Positions 9,301 through 17,177 of a stretch of DNA of 64,000 nt are shown in pieces. The position numbers and the translations under genes were made by a program. Under the pieces are notes generated by a model that did not search any database, was not told where the DNA came from, and saw nothing but the letters and a program-made list of their open reading frames with translations. Each line of letters starts with the position of its first letter. Position 1 is the stretch's first letter. Origin of the DNA: Paenibacillus sp. FSL H8-0332 (lineage in GTDB: Bacteria > Bacillota > Bacilli > Paenibacillales > Paenibacillaceae); the NCBI RefSeq assembly GCF_037963835.1, contig NZ_CP150145.1:1426001-1490000 (forward strand), in the 5' to 3' direction.

Positions 9301-10080
9301 GTGTACGCAGTGTCTTCCTATGGCAAATTTGCTTATGTATACGATGCGCTTATGGCGGATATGCCGTATCCGGATTGGCTGGCCTTTGCCGAGACGGCAT
9401 GGGGCAAATACGGCAAGCCGCGCACGGTAGCCGAACTCGGCTGCGGTACCGGCAGCCTGACGATTCCGCTGGCGGGGGCAGGGTATCACATGACGGGGAT
9501 TGATCTTTCTTCGGACATGCTGTCCGTTGCCCAACGTAAGCTGGAGCAGCAGCCGCAGGGCCGGCGCTTTTTGCGGGAGGGCAGTGTGCAGTGGGTTCAG
9601 CAGAACATGAAGGAATGGGAGCTGCCGGAGCCGGTAGATGCCGTCATCTCCTTCTGCGACTGCCTGAATTATGTGCTGGAGGAGCAGGACATCCGGTCTG
9701 TGTTCTCCAGTACGTATGACGGACTGAAGCCAGGCGGGACCTTCCTGTTCGATGTGCATCATCCGAACACGCTGATCCGCTATGAGGAAGAGCAGCCTTT
9801 TGTGCTGGATGAGCCGGACATCTCCTATATCTGGACCTGTGAGCTGGATGAGCCGCGCCGGGAGATTGAGCATCACCTGTCCATCTTTGCCCGTGAGGAG
9901 GGCCGCTCAGACACGTACCGGCGGTTCGAGGAGACTCATACCCAGCGTGCCTATGACCCGGAGTGGATGAAGCAGGAGCTGCTAGCCGCCGGATTCAGCG
10001 AGGTGTCGGTTTATGCGGACTTCAAGTGGGTGGCGGCGGATGATTCGGCGCAGCGGCTGTTCTATGTGGCTGTGAAATGA
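9301..10080 (+). CDS. yqeM: Class I SAM-dependent methyltransferase (YqeM-like)
   Basis: A methyltransferase of about 259 residues. SAM motif I reads VAELGCGTGSL near residues 43-53, followed by GIDLS at the end of the second strand. The substrate is unknown. The family is found at this operon position in Bacilli. The GTG at 9301 has GAGAAAG upstream; a second GTG at 9310, giving MSSYGKFAYVYD, is also possible. It is the last gene before a terminator-like hairpin at 10307-10340. Confidence 0.85.
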   Translation: MYAVSSYGKFAYVYDALMADMPYPDWLAFAETAWGKYGKPRTVAELGCGTGSLTIPLAGAGYHMTGIDLSSDMLSVAQRKLEQQPQGRRFLREGSVQWVQQNMKEWELPEPVDAVISFCDCLNYVLEEQDIRSVFSSTYDGLKPGGTFLFDVHHPNTLIRYEEEQPFVLDEPDISYIWTCELDEPRREIEHHLSIFAREEGRSDTYRRFEETHTQRAYDPEWMKQELLAAGFSEVSVYADFKWVAADDSAQRLFYVAVK

Positions 10081-10122
10081 AGCTGCTACAGAGAACTTGA
10101 ACTTGAAGCATAATCGTCACTG

Positions 10123-10246
10123 CGGAGAACATTTGGACTTACGGCCGCTGTTGTCTCCAGATGTTCTGAATTGTACCGCTATTAGCGGATAACATCCGGA
10201 GACAAAGGCGGACGCTGCCGCTCCTAGAGTTCCAAATTTCCCCTCC
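10123..10246. repeat. Inverted pair of about 50-bp intergenic repeat units
   Basis: Two related units face each other. The left one contains ATTTGGA, GCCGC and TTGTCTCCAGATGTT. The right one is the inverse, with AACATCCGGAGACAA and TCCAAAT. They lie just after the yqeM stop. The arrangement could fold into a long imperfect hairpin. No coding signal is seen. Confidence 0.6.
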
Positions 10247-10306
10247 GTTCCTTTTTGCTTTTCGTTAAATTCTTTAGAGCTTCATATATGGTTGAGGTAG
10301 TATGGA

Positions 10307-10340
10307 GGTCCTTACCCGAAATTGGGTAAGGGCCTTCTTT
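10307..10340 (+). terminator. Probable rho-independent terminator after the yqe operon
   Basis: An inverted repeat GGTCCTTACCC / GGGTAAGGGCC with a six-base loop is followed by TTCTTT. It lies about 230 bases after yqeM, beyond the inverted repeat pair. Confidence 0.65.
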
Positions 10341-10348
10341 GATCTTGA

Positions 10349-10553
10349 TATGGACCAAATGTATGTGGAAAAAAGCATACAACCGGCGCTTCTAAGGCGT
10401 AGTATGGACCAAATGTATGTGGAAATCAACATACACTAGGCGCTGCTAAGGTACATGGACCAAATGTATGTGGAAAACAGCATAGAATAGGCGCTTATAA
10501 GACGTATGGACCAGATTGTATGTGAAAAACAGCATACAATCGGCAGGCGCGAG
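10349..10553. repeat. Tandem array A: four copies, period 50-54 bp
   Basis: Four imperfect copies begin at about 10349, 10403, 10455 and 10505. Each holds TATGGACCAAATGTATGTGG followed by a GCATACA that can pair with TGTATG, so each copy has a small internal palindrome. It lies between the convergent yqe operon and the 52-residue gene. Apart from repeats and two hairpins, nothing else is seen in 10081-10634. Confidence 0.85.
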
Positions 10554-10588
10554 GTGAGTAACCGCTTCGGCTTGCATGACATAGCAAA

Positions 10589-10617
10589 CCGGACCCTATC
10601 CGAAGGATACGGTCCGG
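10589..10617 (-). terminator. Strong hairpin downstream of the 52-residue gene
   Basis: CCGGACCCTATCC / GGATACGGTCCGG forms a 13-bp stem with one mismatch and a three-base loop. On the minus strand it is followed by TTTGC. It sits 17 bases after the stop of the small minus-strand gene. Confidence 0.6.
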
Positions 10618-10634
10618 CCATCTTCCAAGTATGC

Positions 10635-10793
10635 TTACCGGTGTTCGAACAAATCGATGGTGCCGAGTACAATATGCGCCAGACCAAATCCAAGAATGCC
10701 GGTTGCCGCGATCTTATATCTGCTCCCCAGAAAAGCTGCACTCGAAGCAGTAACTACGGTCCCTAGTACGGCTGGTATTAACCCTTCACGCAT
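10635..10793 (-). CDS. Small conserved membrane-like protein (52 residues)
   Basis: The frame starts at ATG 10793 with GAGGGAG eight bases upstream. It encodes 52 residues beginning MREGLIPAVLG and ending LGTIDLFEHR. The middle is rich in Ala, Gly, Leu and Ile and could form one or two short membrane helices. From memory, similar short proteins with MREGLIP and a GFGLAH segment occur in Bacilli, often misnamed asparagine synthase; I cannot verify this here. The function is unknown. A hairpin follows the stop, which supports a real transcription unit. Confidence 0.72.
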   Translation of the reverse strand: MREGLIPAVLGTVVTASSAAFLGSRYKIAATGILGFGLAHIVLGTIDLFEHR

Positions 10794-10911
10794 TCGAAAC
10801 ACTCCCTCACGGTAGTTTGAAAGACATTCGTTAGTGTGGGTTACAGAAGGGACAATTATACTTCGAGTTTATGTCAGCGGCGGCAGGGAAGCGGCTGCAC
10901 GTCCTAAACGG

Positions 10912-11871
10912 TCAATCTGCCACTCCCGCGGTGGTTGCCCGGCCGGTAGGGTCTTCGACCTCATGCACATTGTAGAGTACACGCGCCAGCAGATCCTGGC
11001 TGTAATTGCCGAAATGCTTGCCGTAGATGGTCAATCCGCGCTTGTTGACCGGCTTGTCCGTGACGGCAATACGGAAAGTCAGCTCGCTTCGGTAATCCAG
11101 CTTAATGTCGTCCAAGGTGATGTCGGAGATGCGGCAGCCGTCAATGAAGCTGCCCTCCTGATTGATGCGGATCAGCTTCAGCATGCCGTACTGATTGAGG
11201 TGGGGAGGCCACCAGTCCGGGTTGAAGGTGCCGCGCACATCACCGAAGTCTCCGGGGCTGGTCCAGAAGCCGATCTCGATGCCGTTCACATAAAAGTACA
11301 GATCCGAAGGGTAATTGTCGCTGAACCCGGGAGCCTCTGAGCCAATCTCCATGGAGAACTGGATCTCCCGGAAGGTCTGGTTGGCTTTGAGATAGTTAGG
11401 GATGCGGTACTCCAGGAAGCCTTCGGCCATCCAGATGATCTCGGAATCGATCCGCTGGGGATCGGCGAAGTAACGCGGCTCGTCGAAATCGCCGATGATG
11501 CTGTCCTTGGTAGCCAGACCGCAGGTCGGAACAGCCTGATAATTACTGTAATGGCCCACCTGAATCTCGACCTCATACAGATTATCCACATCCTTGCTGC
11601 GCAGATCCACCATCAGCTTATCCTTATTCAGGTAGCAGACCTTCTGAATTCCATGCTTGCCTACGGCAGTATTAATCTCAATTAAGCCGCTCTCCTCCAG
11701 CTTCTTGATATGCATCGTAATAGCCCCGTTGCTGAGATTGAGCTTCTTGGCAATTTCATTGAGATTCAGGGCCTGATTGGTCGCCAGCAGCTCAAGAATC
11801 TGGATGCGGATTTCCGAGCTGAGCGCCTTGAAGATATCAATCCCGCTCATCAGATCTTTGATATAAATCAT
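10912..11871 (-). CDS. ArsR-type winged-helix transcriptional regulator with large C-terminal domain
   Basis: A regulator of about 319 residues. The N-terminal winged helix spans about residues 12-70, with IFKALSSEIRIQILELL at the start and a recognition helix region around LNLSNGAITMHIKKLEESG. The remaining 240 residues form a beta-rich region with many Trp/Tyr/Phe residues (for example DWWPPHLNQYG), plausibly a ligand-sensing domain. I chose the ATG at 11871 because AGAAGG lies ten bases upstream; in-frame starts at 11901 and 11910 are possible. It is divergent from the sugar importer at 12333, which it probably controls. Confidence 0.8.
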   Translation of the reverse strand: MIYIKDLMSGIDIFKALSSEIRIQILELLATNQALNLNEIAKKLNLSNGAITMHIKKLEESGLIEINTAVGKHGIQKVCYLNKDKLMVDLRSKDVDNLYEVEIQVGHYSNYQAVPTCGLATKDSIIGDFDEPRYFADPQRIDSEIIWMAEGFLEYRIPNYLKANQTFREIQFSMEIGSEAPGFSDNYPSDLYFYVNGIEIGFWTSPGDFGDVRGTFNPDWWPPHLNQYGMLKLIRINQEGSFIDGCRISDITLDDIKLDYRSELTFRIAVTDKPVNKRGLTIYGKHFGNYSQDLLARVLYNVHEVEDPTGRATTAGVAD

Positions 11872-12138
11872 ATTTAGGGTACCTTCTTCCACTGAGGTCA
11901 TGAGAATCAAAACTATTTTATAAAATTATAAACTAATCAACCCTAAAAGGAAAGTATTCTGCCTTTATTCTTGAAAAACAATTAAATTTAAGCTAAAAGT
12001 TAAAGTTGAAGGCTGTTTATTTTATATAAGTATGAATACTTAATGCGCCATTAAGTCAATAATAAATGATTTTTTTCAGTAAAAAGACAATAAACATCAT
12101 TTAGTTTGAACAAATATAAAAAGATTTATACTTTTATA

Positions 12139-12167
12139 TTTACACTGAACTTTATATATGCTATTTT
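12139..12167 (+). promoter_or_regulatory. Candidate sigma-A promoter of the first importer operon
   Basis: TTTACA (12139-12144), a 17-base spacer and TATTTT (12162-12167). The -35 box matches five of six consensus bases and the -10 four of six. It would start transcription near 12174, inside the cre-like site. Confidence 0.45.
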
Positions 12168-12171
12168 ATAC

Positions 12172-12186
12172 CTGTAAGCGAATACA
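12172..12186 (+). promoter_or_regulatory. cre-like CcpA operator
   Basis: CTGTAAGCGAATACA matches the cre consensus WTGNAANCGNWWNCA at every position but the first. It overlaps the predicted transcription start, a placement that would give catabolite repression of the importer operon. Confidence 0.6.
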
Positions 12187-12332
12187 TTCAATTGTTTCTC
12201 AATTATTTGATTAAAGTGTGAAACATAGTACATCATGCGGTAGCTTGAACTAACAGAGCCGGTGAGGTTCCCTAGTTCTTCTATATAGATTGTATCAATT
12301 GAATTGCTCAGCAAATTCTAGGAGGGGTTACA

Positions 12333-13730
12333 GTGTTAAAGAAAAAGGGCTGGTTCACACTGCTGTCGTTGGTTCTGATGGTATCGGTTGTACTTACAGG
12401 CTGCGGCGGGAAGAACAATGCATCGTCCGGAGGCAATAGCGGAAGCAAAGCTACGGCGAATGCCGGCAGCAAGGATTCCAAGGAAACCAAGAATCTCACG
12501 TTCATGTTCCGCGGGGGAACCGATGAGCAGAAGGCCTATGAAGGTGTTGTAAAAAAATATGAAGCCGATCATCCGAACGTCAAGGTTAAGATGGTTGTAA
12601 CTGCGGCAGATCAATATGCCACTAAGCTGAAGGCCTCTATTACGGGGAACAGCGTTCCGGACGTATTCTATTTTGAATCCGGTGACCTGAAGGCTTATGT
12701 GAACAGCGGCGTGCTGCTGGACCTGACCAGCTATGTAGAGAAGAATCCTAATATTGATTTGAATAACATCTGGAAATACGGCGTGGATCTGTACCGTTAC
12801 GACGGCACGATGGCCGGGCAAGGTAATTTGTACGGGATGCCTAAGGATGTAGGCCCTTTTGCGCTCGGTTATAACAAGGCCATGTTCGAAGCTGCGGGTA
12901 TCCCGCTGCCGGACAAAGACAAACCTTACACTTGGGATGAATTCATCAAAGTCGCTCAGCAGCTGACCATTGACAAGGACGGAGACGGTAAGCTGGATCA
13001 ATTCGGCGCAGGCTTCAACGTGCAGTGGGCCTTGCCTTCCTTCGTCTGGAGCAACGGGGCGGACTGGCTGGATGCGACCAAGACCAAGGTTACGATTGAT
13101 GATCCGAAGTTTATCGAAGCCCTGCAATTTTTCACTGATATGCAGCTTAAATACGGCATTACGCCGTCCACGGAACAAGCACAGACTCTAGATACCTACC
13201 AGCGCTGGATGAAAGGTGAAATGGCCTTCTTCCCTGTAGGTCCATGGGATATGAGCACTTACGAAAAGCTTCCCTTCGATTATGACCTGATTCCTTATCC
13301 TGCCGGCTCCACCGGCAAATCCGCTACATGGACCGGCTCACTCGGTATCGGTGCTTCCGCCAAAACCAAGCATCCCGATGAAGCCGTGGATCTGATCAAC
13401 TATCTGACGGCCTCCAAGGAGGGAATGGAAGCGCTGGTGAAGGCTAAGGTGCAAATCCCGAACCTGATGGATATGGCTAAGGAATGGGCCGCTGATACTA
13501 CGACCAAACCGGCGAATAAAGAAGAATTCCTCCAGGTCGTGAATGAATACGGACGGGTGCTGCCTGGCCATTACACGTACAATGCTGAATGGTATAACCT
13601 GTTCTACACGGACATCCAGCCGGTGCTTGACGGCAAGGTTACCCCGGAGGAGTATGTGAAGGCGGAACAGCCGAAGATGCAGAAGCTGCTGGATAAAGCG
13701 GTCGAGCAAGAGGCGAAATCCAAGAAATAA
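12333..13730 (+). CDS. Sugar ABC transporter substrate-binding lipoprotein
   Basis: A 465-residue family 1 extracellular solute-binding protein. The signal peptide ends in a lipobox, LTGC, with lipidated Cys24, followed by a low-complexity Gly/Ser/Ala linker. The mature part has the usual features, including [14 protein letters not shown] near the first lobe and a C-terminal alpha/beta lobe with [19 protein letters not shown]. The GTG start at 12333 follows AGGAGGGG. It delivers a sugar to the two permeases downstream; given the GH43 and GH127 neighbours the ligand is inferred to be an arabinose-containing oligosaccharide. Confidence 0.9.
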   Translation: MLKKKGWFTLLSLVLMVSVVLTGCGGKNNASSGGNSGSKATANAGSKDSKETKNLTFMFRGGTDEQKAYEGVVKKYEADHPNVKVKMVVTAADQYATKLKASITGNSVPDVFYFESGDLKAYVNSGVLLDLTSYVEKNPNIDLNNIWKYGVDLYRYDGTMAGQGNLYGMPKDVGPFALGYNKAMFEAAGIPLPDKDKPYTWDEFIKVAQQLTIDKDGDGKLDQFGAGFNVQWALPSFVWSNGADWLDATKTKVTIDDPKFIEALQFFTDMQLKYGITPSTEQAQTLDTYQRWMKGEMAFFPVGPWDMSTYEKLPFDYDLIPYPAGSTGKSATWTGSLGIGASAKTKHPDEAVDLINYLTASKEGMEALVKAKVQIPNLMDMAKEWAADTTTKPANKEEFLQVVNEYGRVLPGHYTYNAEWYNLFYTDIQPVLDGKVTPEEYVKAEQPKMQKLLDKAVEQEAKSKK

Positions 13731-13758
13731 GCTGTAACATCGTTCTTATCTAGCATAC

Positions 13759-13802
13759 AAAGTGATGCTCGGTCTCCTGTAACAGCGGGCCGGCATCACT
13801 TT
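13759..13802 (+). terminator. Hairpin between binding-protein and permease genes
   Basis: A perfect ten-base stem, AAAGTGATGC / GCATCACTTT, encloses a 24-base loop and is followed by ATTCTG rather than a T run. It could be a partial terminator or mRNA-stabilising structure that keeps binding-protein expression above permease expression. Confidence 0.6.
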
Positions 13803-13920
13803 ATTCTGAGATGAACTTGTATATATTTTGGGGACCCCGCAAAGTATCTGAATACTCATCGGAGCTGATGCATCACTTTGTGGGGAAAGTTATAGACTAT
13901 CCGAATTTGAGGTGATTCTA

Positions 13921-14811
13921 ATGAACGCTAAGTTGGGTCTGTATCGCAAGGAGAAAATTTACGGATTTCTGTTTATCCTGCCTCCGCTGCTGGGACTGCT
14001 GATCTTTACGCTGTACCCGATGATTTATTCGATCTATGGATCATTCACGGACTGGGATGGACTCGGCCAGATGAACTTCATCGGCCTCGGCAACTTCACG
14101 GATCTGTGGTCGGATGAGCTGTTCCATAAGGCCTTATTCAATACCTTGTTCATGATGCTTGGCATTCCGATCGGCATTACGCTGGCGCTGCTGCTGGCGC
14201 TTGGACTTAACCGGGGGGTGCCCGGGACTACCGCGTTCCGGGTCATCTATTATGTTCCGGTCATTTCTTCTCTGGCCGCAGTATCGATCATGTGGAACTG
14301 GGCCTATAACGGTGATTATGGTCTCGTCAACCAGTTCCTCGATCTGTTCGGAATCAGCGGGCCGAACTGGATGGCGAATAAATATACGGTCAAGCCGGCG
14401 CTGATCATTATGGCGGTATGGAAGGGCCTCGGTTATACGATGCTGCTCTATCTGGCGGCGCTGCAGAGTGTCTCCAGATCTTATTATGAAGCGGCGGAGC
14501 TGGATGGAGCGAATGGCTTCCAGTCCTTCTGGCATATCACCTGGCCGATGGTGCGCCCGGTAACGTTTTTCATCATCGTGACCAACATTATTGGAGGATC
14601 GCAAATTTTTACCGAGATGAACATTATGACCCCTACAGGCGGACCCGAATATGCTTCGGCCTCCGTGGTATTCTACATTTGGCAAAAAGCCTTCGGCAAC
14701 TTCCAGATGGGTTATGCCTCTGCTATGGCGGTATTCCTCGGCGTGTTCATATTTGTTGTGACTCTTATCCAATTCCGAATGAACGAGAAGCAATCGTTCG
14801 ATGTCGATTAA
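13921..14811 (+). CDS. Sugar ABC transporter permease (MalF type)
   Basis: A 296-residue polytopic protein with about six membrane helices, beginning after a short cytosolic N-terminus (helix around FLFILPPLLGLLIFTLYP). The EAA loop that contacts the ATPase is seen as EAAELDGANGFQSFWHITWP. I chose the ATG at 13921, since GAGGTGATT is its ribosome site; the in-frame GTG at 13912 overlaps that site. It pairs with the next permease. Confidence 0.92.
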   Translation: MNAKLGLYRKEKIYGFLFILPPLLGLLIFTLYPMIYSIYGSFTDWDGLGQMNFIGLGNFTDLWSDELFHKALFNTLFMMLGIPIGITLALLLALGLNRGVPGTTAFRVIYYVPVISSLAAVSIMWNWAYNGDYGLVNQFLDLFGISGPNWMANKYTVKPALIIMAVWKGLGYTMLLYLAALQSVSRSYYEAAELDGANGFQSFWHITWPMVRPVTFFIIVTNIIGGSQIFTEMNIMTPTGGPEYASASVVFYIWQKAFGNFQMGYASAMAVFLGVFIFVVTLIQFRMNEKQSFDVD

Positions 14812-14835
14812 CTGAAGAGGGAGGAGACCATAAAT

Positions 14836-15672
14836 ATGACGAGCAGAAGAAGAGTTACCCATAGCATTATCTTTGTTCTACTTTTAATCGGCGCGGTGTT
14901 CATGATCGGCCCGCTGCTCTGGATGCTGTCCACCTCATTCAAGGATAAGCAGGATGTGTTCGCCCTGCCTCCGGTGTGGATTCCCCGGCCGTTCCATTTC
15001 GATAAATACAGTGAGATCTGGGAGGCGGGGCCGCTGCTGAGCGGGATCAAGAACAGCTTGATTATCGCCGTCACGGTAACGGTCGTAGGTACGTTCACCT
15101 CCAGTCTGGCGGCGTTTTCCTTCTCCAAATTACGGTTTCCGGGTAAAAATAAAATATTCCTGCTGATGCTCTCATCCCTGATGATTCCGTATCCGGCAGT
15201 CATGATTCCGCAGTTCTTCATGTTCTCGAAGCTGGGCTGGATTGACACGCTGCTGCCGCTGATCGTTCCTGGCCTGTTCGGCAATATCGTGATGATCTTC
15301 TTCCTGCGGCAATACCTGAGCAGTGTGCCGAATGCCATTATCGAAGCGGCCAAAATAGACGGAAGCTCGTATTTCCGCCTGTACAGCTCGATTACCTTCC
15401 CGCTGATCAAGCCGGCGGTGGCTGCACAGCTGATCCTGTGGTTCATGGGCATCTGGAACGACTACCTGTCTCCGATTATCTATCTGAATTCACCGGAGAA
15501 GCAGACCCTCCAGCTGGTTATCGCCAACTTCAATGCGACCTATGCGATCCAGACGGACTATCCGCTGATTATGGCGGCTTCGATTATTGCCCTGCTGCCG
15601 ATGCTGATTATCTTCCTTGTTTTCCAAAAGCAAATTATTGAATCTGTTGCCATCTCCGGAGTGAAGGGCTAA
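14836..15672 (+). CDS. Sugar ABC transporter permease (MalG type)
   Basis: A 278-residue membrane protein with about six helices. The EAA loop reads EAAKIDGSSYFRLYSSITFP and the C-terminus is the typical QIIESVAISGVKG. It starts 24 bases after the first permease, with GAGGGAGGAG upstream. No ATPase gene is present in the operon, so a shared MsmX-type ATPase encoded elsewhere is inferred. Confidence 0.92.
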   Translation: MTSRRRVTHSIIFVLLLIGAVFMIGPLLWMLSTSFKDKQDVFALPPVWIPRPFHFDKYSEIWEAGPLLSGIKNSLIIAVTVTVVGTFTSSLAAFSFSKLRFPGKNKIFLLMLSSLMIPYPAVMIPQFFMFSKLGWIDTLLPLIVPGLFGNIVMIFFLRQYLSSVPNAIIEAAKIDGSSYFRLYSSITFPLIKPAVAAQLILWFMGIWNDYLSPIIYLNSPEKQTLQLVIANFNATYAIQTDYPLIMAASIIALLPMLIIFLVFQKQIIESVAISGVKG

Positions 15673-15700
15673 CAGAGACAAGACCAAAGGAGAAACCATA

Positions 15701-16663
15701 ATGAATACAAATAGAGAGTACACTAACCCGCTTGTCGAACAGCGCGCAGATCCCTGGGTATACAAGCATACCGACGGCTATTACTATTTCACTGCTTCTG
15801 TGCCGGAATATGACCGGATTGAAGTACGCAGAGCGTTAACGATTGAGGGGCTGCGGGATGCACAGCCGGTAGTCGCCTGGCGCAAATATGAGAGCGGCCC
15901 GCTCAGCGCCAATATCTGGGCACCCGAAATTCATTACATCGATGGTAAATGGTACATATACTTCGCGGCGGCCCGGACTACGGAGACAAAGGAAGGGCTG
16001 TTCGACCACCGGATGTACGCTCTGGAGAATACTTCAGCGAACCCGCTGGAAGGAGAGTGGACGGAGAAGGGGCAGGTGAGAACCGCCTGGGAATCCTTCG
16101 CCCTGGACGCTACAACCTTCGAGCATAGGGGCGTGCACTACTATGTATGGGCGCAAAAGGACCCTGAGATTGACGGAAATTCCAACCTGTATATCTCAGC
16201 CATGGAGAACGGCTGGACACTTAAGGGTCCGCAGACGATGATCTCAACACCGGAGTATCCTTGGGAGGTCATCGGCTTCAAGGTAAACGAAGGCGCTGCG
16301 GTGCTAAAGCGGGGCGGCCGGATCTTCATGAGCTTCTCGGCCAGCGCCACCGATCACAACTATTGCCTGGGACTGCTTACCGCAGACGAGGACAGCGATC
16401 TACTGGACGCTGCATCCTGGACTAAGCATCCAGAGCCGATGTTCCAGACCAGTGAGGAGAACGGGCAGTACGGCCCGGGTCATAACAGCTTCACAGTGGA
16501 CGAGAACGGCGAAGATGTGCTGATCTACCATGCCCGCAACTATAAGGAGATTACCGGAGACCCGCTCTACGACCCGAACCGCCACACCCGTGCCCAGCGC
16601 CTGCGCTGGAACGCGGATGGTACGCCGGATTTCGGGGTGCCGGTGAGGGATGGCGTGAAGTAG
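15701..16663 (+). CDS. GH43 family glycoside hydrolase (probable arabinosidase/xylosidase)
   Basis: A 320-residue single five-bladed beta-propeller enzyme without a signal peptide, so cytosolic. The general base lies in RADPWV near residue 19, WAPEIHYIDGKWYIYF is a typical blade segment near 68-83, and the proposed acid Glu lies in VNEGAAV. GH43 enzymes remove alpha-L-arabinofuranose or beta-xylose residues. Co-transcription with the importer and nearness to GH127 favour arabino-oligosaccharides, but substrate specificity cannot be read from sequence. AAAGGAG precedes the ATG. Confidence 0.85.
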   Translation: MNTNREYTNPLVEQRADPWVYKHTDGYYYFTASVPEYDRIEVRRALTIEGLRDAQPVVAWRKYESGPLSANIWAPEIHYIDGKWYIYFAAARTTETKEGLFDHRMYALENTSANPLEGEWTEKGQVRTAWESFALDATTFEHRGVHYYVWAQKDPEIDGNSNLYISAMENGWTLKGPQTMISTPEYPWEVIGFKVNEGAAVLKRGGRIFMSFSASATDHNYCLGLLTADEDSDLLDAASWTKHPEPMFQTSEENGQYGPGHNSFTVDENGEDVLIYHARNYKEITGDPLYDPNRHTRAQRLRWNADGTPDFGVPVRDGVK

Positions 16664-16765
16664 GGCAGAGTTCAGTCGGGAAGAGAGTAGGATAGCACGC
16701 AGCACTGCGGAGTTCCGTTGAAGGCCGCTCCGAGGGTTGGTTAACGGCTGCATAGAGTGAAATGC

Positions 16766-16803
16766 AAAAAGTCCCGCAACCCTCTGGGGGAGCGGGACTT
16801 TTT
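16766..16803 (+). terminator. Rho-independent terminator after GH43
   Basis: AAAAAGTCCCGC / GCGGGACTTTTT forms a perfect 12-base stem around a 14-base loop, with T residues at the end. Its symmetry means it could also act on the opposite strand. Confidence 0.9.
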
Positions 16804-16854
16804 GGTGCTGAGCTGCGGCAATAGGATATAGGAACAGAGGGGCTGTAACTGGAC

Positions 16855-17135
16855 CTTGCGGTTGCAGTTACAGGATTTCCGCGCTGGCAGCTCCTATTGA
16901 GCCGCATTGTTGCACTTATTGCAGGAATTTTCTACACTTGTTACTGGCTGAGGCACATTGTTGCACTTATTGCAGGAATTTCATCGATTCGGTGCTAGTT
17001 TGGGCTACATTGTTGCAATTAGTGCAGGATTTTCACATAGGCCGCTTCTATTGAACCGCATTGTTGCAATTTGTGCAGGATGCTGGCATTGATCACGTCT
17101 AATGAGCCGCATTGTTGTATTCCGTGCAGGATTGC
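16855..17135. repeat. Tandem array B: about six copies, period about 51 bp
   Basis: Core ATTGTTGCACTTATTGCAGG and variants start at 16905, 16956, 17008, 17059 and 17110, spaced 51, 52, 51 and 51. A degenerate copy precedes them near 16857. The same family recurs in opposite orientation at 50281-50553. The array lies between convergent genes. Apart from the terminator, 16664-17177 holds nothing else that I can identify. Confidence 0.9.
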
Positions 17136-17177
17136 CATGCTGGCTGGTCGCCAGTACTTTATTCTGCGCAAACGCCC

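Larger units (their letters stand above)
11872..12332. other. AT-rich divergent regulatory region
   Basis: About 460 bases of clearly AT-richer DNA than the flanks separate the ArsR-type regulator from the divergent binding-protein gene. It contains the promoter-like and cre-like elements listed separately and many short A/T tracts. I see no convincing gene in it. Confidence 0.7.

Noticed and set aside
10349..10553. Array A considered as a CRISPR or riboswitch
   Set aside because: Four degenerate copies with similar intervening sequence, no cas genes, and no known riboswitch motif.
12126..12314. 62-residue minus-strand frame in the AT-rich region
   Set aside because: It overlaps the promoter and cre-like sites, has no ribosome site, and shows no resemblance to a known small protein.
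16905..17135. Array B considered as a CRISPR
   Set aside because: Both core and spacer regions are related between units and the cores vary. CRISPR repeats are near-identical with unique spacers, and no cas genes are near.
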